NCBI GenBank assembly: GCA_963711315.1
Contig: CAVQDQ010000004.1
Span: 649,445-713,444, forward strand
DNA: 64,000 nucleotides
From: PALSA-612 sp963711315
GTDB taxonomy: Bacteria > Actinomycetota > Thermoleophilia > Gaiellales > Gaiellaceae
Reading direction: 5' to 3'
Position numbers and translations under genes: made by a program. Shown piece by piece: positions 58,728-64,000 of this stretch (the stretch's first letter is position 1; each line of letters starts with the position of its first letter). The notes beneath the pieces were generated by a model that saw only the letters and a list, made by a program, of their open reading frames with translations, did no database searches and was not told the DNA's origin.

Positions 58728-59193
58728 CTTCTCCTCCCTGGGTAGCAGCTTGTCGTGGCAGACCATGGTTCCCTCAGAGCTGTCCGTTGAAACTCGCGCA
58801 GCGGGAAGCCACGCGGCCGAAGACTGAGGGCATGAGGCGTGCCTGACCTCGCGCCGCGTAATGCAGCCGGCTTTGAACGTGCTCTGTCGCCCGCGTGTCC
58901 CCGAAGCCGTCGTCGCTCACCTGAAGAAGCTCGACGAGAAAGTCGATCTAGGACAGATCGCGGCGGCGGCGCATCCCACTCTTGGCGTGTTTCGGCCTTT
59001 GGTTGTTTGGCTTTCCCTTGGAAATCGAGGGTATGGAGCCAACCGGACTCGAACCCCGAACTTCGGACCCGCCGCTGGCGAGCGCCTGGACAGATATAGA
59101 ACGATCGCGAACTGATCTTGCCGAGTGAAGTTCGCGCGGCGGCGCCCGAGCGCATTAGATCGACGTGGGCTGGGCATGTGTTTGCCGGCTCGG
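58728..59193. other. Gene-poor interval with tRNA-like 3' element and repeat copy 2
   Basis: No convincing gene. On the minus strand 59033-59070 resembles a tRNA 3' end: variable region GGTCCGAAG, T-loop TTCGAGT and acceptor TGGCTCC plus A, like tRNA-Ala, but the arm pairing is poor. Immediately next to it, 59058-59144 is the second copy of the 88-bp repeat found at 42273. This is probably mobile-element scar tissue, not a functional gene. Confidence 0.5.
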
Positions 59194-59946
59194 TCAGAGC
59201 ACGAGCACGTTCGCGAAGACCTGCCAGGCGAGGAGGCTCTTTGCGACCAGGCTCAGCCAGAGATACCAGCGCTCGCCGTAGCGATAGTCGCGCCAGCGCC
59301 CGACGCGCTTGTACTGCAGGGCCTGGTTCACGGCGAAGCTGTTGAACAGAACGAAGAGTGAGACGAAGATCGCGTAGACGAAGGTCGGCGGCGCGTCCCC
59401 GCGTCCCGCCGAGACGCCGATCTGTACCGCGATCGCGATCCATGCCACGGCGCCGACGATGCAGCCGAGCACGAAGGGCAGCCAGCGCGTGCGTGCACGA
59501 TCCGGCGGGTTGAGCAGCTCCATCAGCCAGCCGAGGAAGATCATCGCCGCGTTCGTCGCGAAGAGAGCGAGCAACGCGACGTAGTCGGCGACGCCGGTCA
59601 GCATCGCGATCAGGACGACCATCAGCGACGCCGACAGCGAGTACTCGAGCCAGCGGAAGGGGTTGACACCCGCAGCGAGGCACCGCTCGTAGCGGGCGCG
59701 GAGCGGCGGAAGCGCGACGAGAGCGTGGTCGAGCGCAGCGAGCAACAGGAACGCGCCGACGAGCGGCCCGATGCGGAGGTCGAAGAGCAAGTCCTGCGTC
59801 GGCAGCCCACTCCCCGGCTGGCCCTCCATGAAGGCGCCCGTCACCGGAAGCGAGAAGTCGGTCGAGAGCGCGAGGATCAGCGCCGCCTGCGCCGCGTGAA
59901 GCACAGCCAGCAACGCGTTGCCGCGCCGAATCGCCCTGTTGTCCAT
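59194..59946 (-). CDS. Heliorhodopsin
   Basis: A 250-residue seven-helix retinal protein. Helix C reads RWLEYSLSASLMVVLIAMLT, where E101 is the heliorhodopsin counterion. The last helix LSLVAKSLLAWQVFANVLVL places the Schiff-base lysine at K236. SLFVLFNSFAVNQALQYKRV and GRWRDYRYGERWYLWLSLV are diagnostic of heliorhodopsins and absent from type 1 rhodopsins. The start ATG 59946 has AGGAGG eight bases upstream. The N-terminus RAIRRGNALLAVLHAAQAAL faces the cytoplasm in this inverted family. The physiological role is unsettled; known members have slow photocycles and no proven pumping. It follows two fasciclin genes divergent from a CarH-like photoreceptor. Confidence 0.94.
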   Translation of the reverse strand: MDNRAIRRGNALLAVLHAAQAALILALSTDFSLPVTGAFMEGQPGSGLPTQDLLFDLRIGPLVGAFLLLAALDHALVALPPLRARYERCLAAGVNPFRWLEYSLSASLMVVLIAMLTGVADYVALLALFATNAAMIFLGWLMELLNPPDRARTRWLPFVLGCIVGAVAWIAIAVQIGVSAGRGDAPPTFVYAIFVSLFVLFNSFAVNQALQYKRVGRWRDYRYGERWYLWLSLVAKSLLAWQVFANVLVL

Positions 59947-59994
59947 GCCTTGAGCCTCCTGCCGTGTCTGGACGCGCACTTGGGGAGAGCGGCA

Positions 59995-60041
59995 TCGGGT
60001 CTCGCGCCACACCCCGGTTTGAGTGTGCACGCGAGACCCGA
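59995..60041 (-). terminator. Long hairpin between fasciclin and heliorhodopsin genes
   Basis: A 12-base-pair perfect stem (59995-60006 with 60030-60041, arm TCGGGTCTCGCG) extended by an inner CACAC/GTGTG pairing. It lies in the 134-base gap before heliorhodopsin and has no U-tract. It could terminate the fasciclin transcript, lower read-through, or stabilise the mRNA. Confidence 0.55.
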
Positions 60042-60080
60042 CGCCGTCTTGGACGGGGAGTGTGTCCCCCGGCCGGCGAG

Positions 60081-61070
60081 CTAGGCCGACAGGCTGGGCG
60101 GGACGATCACGGTGTCGATCACGTGGACCACACCGTTCGTCGCCAGGATGTCGGCGGTGACGACGGTGGCGCTGCCGTTGAGGGTCAGCTTTCCGTCCTT
60201 CAGCGAGAGCGAGATCGGCTCGCCCTCGAGGGCCTTGACGGTGCCGTTCTGCTGTGCGGCTGCGATTGCCTGAGCGCTCTTGATGTCGCCGGCGACGACG
60301 TGGTAGGTGAGCACCTTCGCGAGCAGCGCGGGGTCGGCGAGGACGGCCTCGTAGGTTGCCGGCGCCGCCTTCGCGAGCTTCGCGAACGCCTCGTTGGTCG
60401 GCGCGAAGACGGTGAACGGGCCGGGGGCTGAAATCGCCTCGACGAGGCCGGCCTTCTGGACGAGTGACACGAGCGTCGAGAAGTCCGGGTTGCCGGACGC
60501 GATCTGGACGATCGACTGCGTCGGCGCCGGCGGCTGGGCCAGCGACGGCGGCACGAGGACCGCGTCGATGGCGTGGATGACTCCGTTCGCGGCCTTCACG
60601 TCGGGGATCACCACACGTGCTGTGCCGTTGAGGACGATCTTGCCGCCCTTGAAGGAGAGCGCGGTTGACTCACCCTGGACGGTCTTGACCTTCAGTCCCT
60701 TCTTGGCCGCAGCGATCGCGGCGGCGGCGGGGATGCGCTTGCCGACGACGTGATAGGTGAGCACGGACTGGAGGAGCTTCTTGTTCGTTGCGACCTTGTT
60801 GTAGAGGGCGGGGTTGCTCTTCTTCAGCTTCGCGAAGGCCTGGTCGGTCGGTGCGAAGACGGTCAGCTTGCCCGGGGCGGAGAGCGTGTTTGCGAGGCCC
60901 GCCTTCTTCACGAGCGCGACGAGCGTCTTGAACTTGCCCGCGGCGACCGCGGTCTGGACGATGTTCTTCTGGCCCATGGCCGTCGTCTTCGCGGGCGAGG
61001 CCGCCGAGATCGAGGTGGCGGCTGCGAGTGCCGCAGCACCGATCACGATTGCTGTTCCTATCCTCTTCAT
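60081..61070 (-). CDS. Secreted protein with two fasciclin (FAS1) domains
   Basis: A 329-residue exported protein. Residues 1-23 are a signal sequence (KRIGTAIVIGAAALAAATSI). Two FAS1 domains follow (about 35-172 and 185-325). Each has the H1 box (KLTVFAPTDQAFAKLKK; PFTVFAPTNEAFAKLAK), the Y-H core (SVLTYHVVGKRI; KVLTYHVVAGDIKS) and the H2 box (NGVIHAIDAVLVPPS; NGVVHVIDTVIVPPS). FAS1 domains mediate surface adhesion or matrix binding. The gene lies 26 bases after another FAS1 gene and upstream of heliorhodopsin, so the three probably share a promoter at 61553-61582. Confidence 0.93.
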   Translation of the reverse strand: MKRIGTAIVIGAAALAAATSISAASPAKTTAMGQKNIVQTAVAAGKFKTLVALVKKAGLANTLSAPGKLTVFAPTDQAFAKLKKSNPALYNKVATNKKLLQSVLTYHVVGKRIPAAAAIAAAKKGLKVKTVQGESTALSFKGGKIVLNGTARVVIPDVKAANGVIHAIDAVLVPPSLAQPPAPTQSIVQIASGNPDFSTLVSLVQKAGLVEAISAPGPFTVFAPTNEAFAKLAKAAPATYEAVLADPALLAKVLTYHVVAGDIKSAQAIAAAQQNGTVKALEGEPISLSLKDGKLTLNGSATVVTADILATNGVVHVIDTVIVPPSLSA

Positions 61071-61096
61071 GTCAGGTTCCTTTCGGTCTTGGCCGC

Positions 61097-61504
61097 CTAC
61101 GTGGCGGGGATCAGGACTCGGTCGATGACGTGGATGACGCCGTTTTCGGCTTCGACGTCCGCCTGGATCACGGTGGCGTCGTTGACGGTCACGCTGCCGT
61201 TCACGGCGATCTTGAGCACGCCGCCCTCGACCGTCTTCTGCTCGCTGTCGTGCGTGATCTGGCCCGACGCGATCCGGCCCGGGACGACGTGATAGGTCAG
61301 GACCCGGACGAGGGCAGTCGGGTCTGCGAGAAGACCTTGCACGGTCTCCTGCGGGAGCGCTGCGAACGCGTCGTCGGTCGGGGCAAAGACGGTGAACGGT
61401 CCTCCGTCGGCGAGGGTCTCGCCGAGGCCCGCGGCATCGACGGCGGTGAGCAGGGTCTGGAACGTCCCTGCCTCTCGGGCGGTTTCAACGATGTTGTGCG
61501 GCAT
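61097..61504 (-). CDS. Single fasciclin (FAS1) domain protein
   Basis: A 135-residue protein that is one complete FAS1 domain: NIVETAREAGTFQTLLTAVD, GPFTVFAPTDDAFAALPQET (H1), RVLTYHVVPGRIASGQI (Y-H) and NGVIHVIDRVLIPAT (H2). ATG 61504 has a GGAAAG-type ribosome site; the frame continues to 61594 but codons upstream would cross the promoter palindrome. There is no signal peptide, so it may be retained inside or exported non-classically, unlike the next gene. First gene after the divergent operator, in line with co-regulation by the CarH-like protein. Confidence 0.9.
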   Translation of the reverse strand: MPHNIVETAREAGTFQTLLTAVDAAGLGETLADGGPFTVFAPTDDAFAALPQETVQGLLADPTALVRVLTYHVVPGRIASGQITHDSEQKTVEGGVLKIAVNGSVTVNDATVIQADVEAENGVIHVIDRVLIPAT

Positions 61505-61552
61505 GTCTTCTTTCCTTTCTGGTCGACGTTCAGGCTGCCGACCGATCACTTC

Positions 61553-61582
61553 TTGTATAGGGTCTGTCATGACTCTGTACAA
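61553..61582. promoter_or_regulatory. Imperfect 30-bp palindrome over two divergent promoters (candidate CarH operator)
   Basis: Arms TTGTATAGGGTC (61553-61564) and GACTCTGTACAA (61571-61582) pair at ten of twelve positions. Each arm also serves as a promoter hexamer: on the minus strand TTGTAC and TATACA are 17 bases apart, and on the plus strand TTGTAT and TGTACA are 17 bases apart. A repressor bound here would block both the fasciclin-heliorhodopsin operon and carH. CarH/LitR regulators are known to bind such promoter-overlapping TGTA(T/C)A-like sites. Binding here is inferred. Confidence 0.65.
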
Positions 61583-61641
61583 AGATAACCGCATTGAGTC
61601 GCCGCGTCAAGTGTTTGTTGAATGTTTGTATGATGATGTCC

Positions 61642-62496
61642 ATGGCGACTGACTCCGGGCAGCTTCGGATCGGCGAGTTCGCGCGCCGGGTGGGCGTCAC
61701 GCCGGAGCTACTGCGCGCGTGGGAGTCGCGGTACGGGCTCACGCGGCCGGTTCGCTCGCCGGGCGGCTTTCGGCTTTACACGGCGGCCGACGCCGCTCGC
61801 GTGGAGCGCATGCGGCTCGGGCTCGACCGAGGTCTCTCAGCCGCGGAGGCTGCGCGCGCCGCACTCGAAGACGAGCGGCCGTCCGAGGGAATGCTCGAGG
61901 ACCTCGCCGCTCGCCTCCTGACGGCGATCGGCCGCTACGACGAGGCCGCCGCTCACTCGGCGCTCGACGAGAGCCTTGCTGCGTTCGGCCTGGAGGAGAC
62001 GCTGCGCCACGTGGTGCTGCCCGCCTTGAAGGAGGTAGGCGACGGCTGGAAGCGGGGCGAGATCGAGATCAGCCAGGAGCACTTCGCGAGCAACCTGATC
62101 CGCGGCAGGCTGCTTGCGCTTGCCCGGTTCTGGGGACGAGGAACGGGCCCTCTTGCTCTTCTCGCCTGTGCGCCCGGTGAGATGCACGACATCACCCTGC
62201 TCGCGTTCGCGCTTGTCTTGCGTTCTCACTCGTGGCGGATCCTCTTTCTCGGCGCGGACACGCCGATCGCAACGCTCGCCCGCGCGGCCGAGACGACGCG
62301 GCCGGCGCTCGTAGTCGTCTCGAGCTTCGACCTCGCCCTGCTCGAGGCGCAGGCCGCCGGCCTCCGCCGGCTTGCCCGGGCGGTGCCGCTCGCGCTCGCA
62401 GGCCCGGGCGCAACGGACGAGCTGGGTGCCCGCCTCGGCGCCCGCCGCCTGGACGGAGATCTCGTAGCGGCTGCCGACGAAGTCGCGCGGGCGTGA
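61642..62496 (+). CDS. CarH/LitR-type MerR regulator with B12-binding photoreceptor domain
   Basis: A 284-residue protein (ATG 61642; earlier in-frame ATGs at 61630-61636 are possible). Residues 8-75 are a MerR HTH (RIGEFARRVGVTPELLRAWE, SPGGFRLYTAADAAR). Residues 85-165 form a helical cap with the AdoCbl signature W-x9-E-H (W136, E146-H147). Residues 170-284 are a Rossmann B12 domain with the axial histidine in PGEMHDITLL (H182) and LFLGADTPIATLA. In T. thermophilus CarH the residue after the cap tryptophan is the histidine that ligates cobalt after illumination; here it is lysine (K137). A dark repressor released by light is expected from the family. Confidence 0.9.
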   Translation: MATDSGQLRIGEFARRVGVTPELLRAWESRYGLTRPVRSPGGFRLYTAADAARVERMRLGLDRGLSAAEAARAALEDERPSEGMLEDLAARLLTAIGRYDEAAAHSALDESLAAFGLEETLRHVVLPALKEVGDGWKRGEIEISQEHFASNLIRGRLLALARFWGRGTGPLALLACAPGEMHDITLLAFALVLRSHSWRILFLGADTPIATLARAAETTRPALVVVSSFDLALLEAQAAGLRRLARAVPLALAGPGATDELGARLGARRLDGDLVAAADEVARA

Positions 62497-63980
62497 CCTC
62501 CGCGCCGATCCTCCTCACGGGCGCCACCGGCTACGTCGGCGGCCGGCTCCTCCGAGTGCTGGAGGAGCGCGGGCAGCGCGTTCGCTGTCTCACCCGGCGG
62601 CCGGAGGCCGTCGCCCCGCACCGCGACACGACGACGATCGTCGCGGGCGATGTCCTCGAGCTCGAATCGCTACGCGCGGCGATGCGCGGGGTCGAGACCG
62701 CCTACTACCTCGTCCATTCCATGACCTCGGCGACGAGCTTCGAGGAGCAGGATCGTCGTGGCGCCGCCAACTTCGCGGTTGCGGCGCGAGAGGCGGGCGT
62801 GCGTCGGATCGTCTACCTGGGTGGGCTCGGCGCCGGCAGCGATCTCTCGAGCCATCTCTCGAGTCGCCAGGAAGTCGGCCGCATTCTCGCCGACTCGGGT
62901 GTGCAGACGATCGAGTTCCGGGCCTCGATCGTGATCGGCTCGGGAAGCCTCTCCTTCGAGATGCTTCGCAAGCTCGTGGAGCGCCTGCCGGTGATGATCA
63001 CGCCGCGCTGGGTGCGCACCAAGGCGCAGCCGATCGCCATCGAGGACGTGCTCGACTACCTCGTAGCAGCCCTCGGCGTCGAGATCGAAGGCAGCGCGGT
63101 GTTCGAGATCGGTGGCGCCGACCAGGTCTCCTACGAGGAGCTGATGCGCGAGTACGCGCGGCAGCTCGGCATCCGCCGGTGGATCATCCCGGTGCCGTTC
63201 CTCACGGCCCGGCTCTCGAGCCTCTGGCTCGGGCTCGTGACGCCCGTGTACGCCCGTGTCGGTCGCAAGCTGATCGACAGCCTTCCCCACGAGACCGTCG
63301 TCCGAAGCGCGAGCGCCGGTCGCGCCTTCACGATCAAGCCTCGCGGCCACCGGGAAGCGATCGCCCGCGCCCTCGCGAACGAGGACCGTGAGTTCTCGGA
63401 GACCCGCTGGTCTGACTCTGTCGCCTCCGCGGGCCTGCAGCCGGAGCGCTACGGCGGCGTGCACCACGGCAAGCGTCTGGTCGACTCCCGCTCGATCCAG
63501 GTGCGGGTCTCCCCGGCGCAGGCGTTTCGTCCGATCCGACGGATCGGCGGCGAGACGGGCTGGTACTTCGGCGACCGCCTCTGGCGGCTGCGCGGCTTCG
63601 TCGACTTGCTCGTGGGCGGCGTCGGCGTGCGCCGCGGCCGGCGCGATCCCGAAACGCCGACCATGGGCTCGGCACTCGACTTCTGGCGCGTCGAGGCCTA
63701 CGAGCCGGGCCGTCTGCTCCGGCTCCAGGCCGAGATGAGGCTCCCGGGGCGGGCGTGGCTCCAGTTCGAGGTCGACGGAAACGACTCTGGCAGCACGATC
63801 CACCAGACGGCGATCTTCCACCCGGCTGGCCTGCTCGGGACGGTCTACTGGTACGGCCTCTTCCCCGTCCACTCGTGGATCTTCAAGGGCATGCTGACCA
63901 AGATCGCGGGCGCTGCGCAGGCGCCTGAAGGAAGCCGGCGACCTCTTCCGGGCGTTAGCACCGGTCTCGACCATGTCTGA
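62493..63980 (+). CDS. NAD(P)-binding SDR-like protein with C-terminal DUF2867
   Basis: A 495-residue protein. Residues 1-290 are an atypical short-chain dehydrogenase fold with ILLTGATGYVGGRLLRVLEE, VAGDVLELESLRAAMRGVET and IVYLGGLGAGSDLSSHLSS; the catalytic Y-x3-K is not obvious. Residues about 310-480 are a DUF2867 domain (START/SRPBCC-like), with WYFGDRLWRLRGFVDLLVGG and LQFEVDGNDSGSTIHQTAIF. The start GTG 62493 overlaps the carH stop (GTGA), so it is co-expressed with the photoreceptor. This fusion is often found next to CarH/LitR genes. It may act on a lipid or isoprenoid, but the substrate is unknown. Confidence 0.88.
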   Translation: MTSAPILLTGATGYVGGRLLRVLEERGQRVRCLTRRPEAVAPHRDTTTIVAGDVLELESLRAAMRGVETAYYLVHSMTSATSFEEQDRRGAANFAVAAREAGVRRIVYLGGLGAGSDLSSHLSSRQEVGRILADSGVQTIEFRASIVIGSGSLSFEMLRKLVERLPVMITPRWVRTKAQPIAIEDVLDYLVAALGVEIEGSAVFEIGGADQVSYEELMREYARQLGIRRWIIPVPFLTARLSSLWLGLVTPVYARVGRKLIDSLPHETVVRSASAGRAFTIKPRGHREAIARALANEDREFSETRWSDSVASAGLQPERYGGVHHGKRLVDSRSIQVRVSPAQAFRPIRRIGGETGWYFGDRLWRLRGFVDLLVGGVGVRRGRRDPETPTMGSALDFWRVEAYEPGRLLRLQAEMRLPGRAWLQFEVDGNDSGSTIHQTAIFHPAGLLGTVYWYGLFPVHSWIFKGMLTKIAGAAQAPEGSRRPLPGVSTGLDHV

Positions 63981-64000
63981 GCCGCCGCGCAGCATCGAAC

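Noticed and set aside
59033..59110. Complete tRNA-Ala gene on the minus strand
   Set aside because: Only the variable and 3' end resemble a tRNA; the T-stem pairs poorly and no 5' acceptor or D-arm is present.
1..64000. CRISPR array or insertion sequence
   Set aside because: No regularly spaced short repeats and no transposase or integrase frame were seen on either strand.

Overview
The window is GC-rich (roughly two thirds G+C by eye), with many GTG starts, tight ATGA, GTGA and TGATG gene overlaps, and Shine-Dalgarno sites rather than leaderless starts at several genes. Gene content (Rrf2-linked sulfate uptake, two YcaQ/AlkZ-like proteins, Ig-like GTWSG-type secreted repeats, class III cyclase-AAA proteins, a heliorhodopsin, UdgX-like uracil-DNA glycosylase) points to an actinobacterium, most likely a Thermoleophilia-type soil or freshwater lineage. 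That placement is inference; no rRNA or complete tRNA gene is present.

Layout. 1-4.98 kb: contig-edge genes with frameshifts (cation efflux protein, methyltransferase), a glycogen-debranching-type enzyme, a family 4 glycosyltransferase, and a BolA-monothiol glutaredoxin pair. 4.97-15.8 kb: a sulfur block with the sulfate ABC operon, a divergent Rrf2 regulator and an intergenic palindrome, a cystathionine gamma-synthase/lyase and a cystathionine beta-synthase, interleaved with two tandem YcaQ-like proteins, a GST and a GNAT. 15.8-18.5 kb: an MshEN/GspE-N domain fused to a long coiled coil carrying an exact internal duplication. 18.5-25.6 kb: purine biosynthesis (purH, purN, purM, purF, purL) with ctaG embedded on the other strand. 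25.7-41.7 kb: two EamA transporters plus a GNAT, an APH-like kinase, a four-gene exopolysaccharide-type operon, a 1061-residue cyclase/AAA/TPR protein, a polar amino-acid ABC transporter, a HisC-like aminotransferase and DUF1918.

41.8-54.3 kb is an accessory-looking segment bounded by two degenerate tRNA(Thr)-like 3' halves in direct orientation. It holds an ArsR/small protein/MMPL operon, DUF2269, a glutaminyl-tRNA synthetase lacking its catalytic N-terminus, a CPA2 antiporter, MarR, a secreted Ig-like protein, and a split PEP-utilising enzyme whose ATP-grasp half ends in a cyclic-nucleotide-binding domain. 54.5-59.2 kb carries a UPF0104 flippase-like protein, CorA, a frameshifted UdgX, a ferritin-like protein and a second copy of an 88-bp dispersed repeat.

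59.2-64 kb is the most striking region: a heliorhodopsin behind two fasciclin genes, divergent from a CarH/LitR-type B12-binding MerR regulator and a DUF2867 NAD-binding protein, with a 30-bp imperfect palindrome that coincides with both divergent promoters. The arrangement suggests a light-responsive (B12 photoreceptor-controlled) module that includes heliorhodopsin and surface adhesion proteins.

Single-base frameshifts recur across the window (including in purL, glnQ-like, hisC-like and udgX genes), mostly in short homopolymers. Residual assembly error is more likely than true gene decay for most of them.
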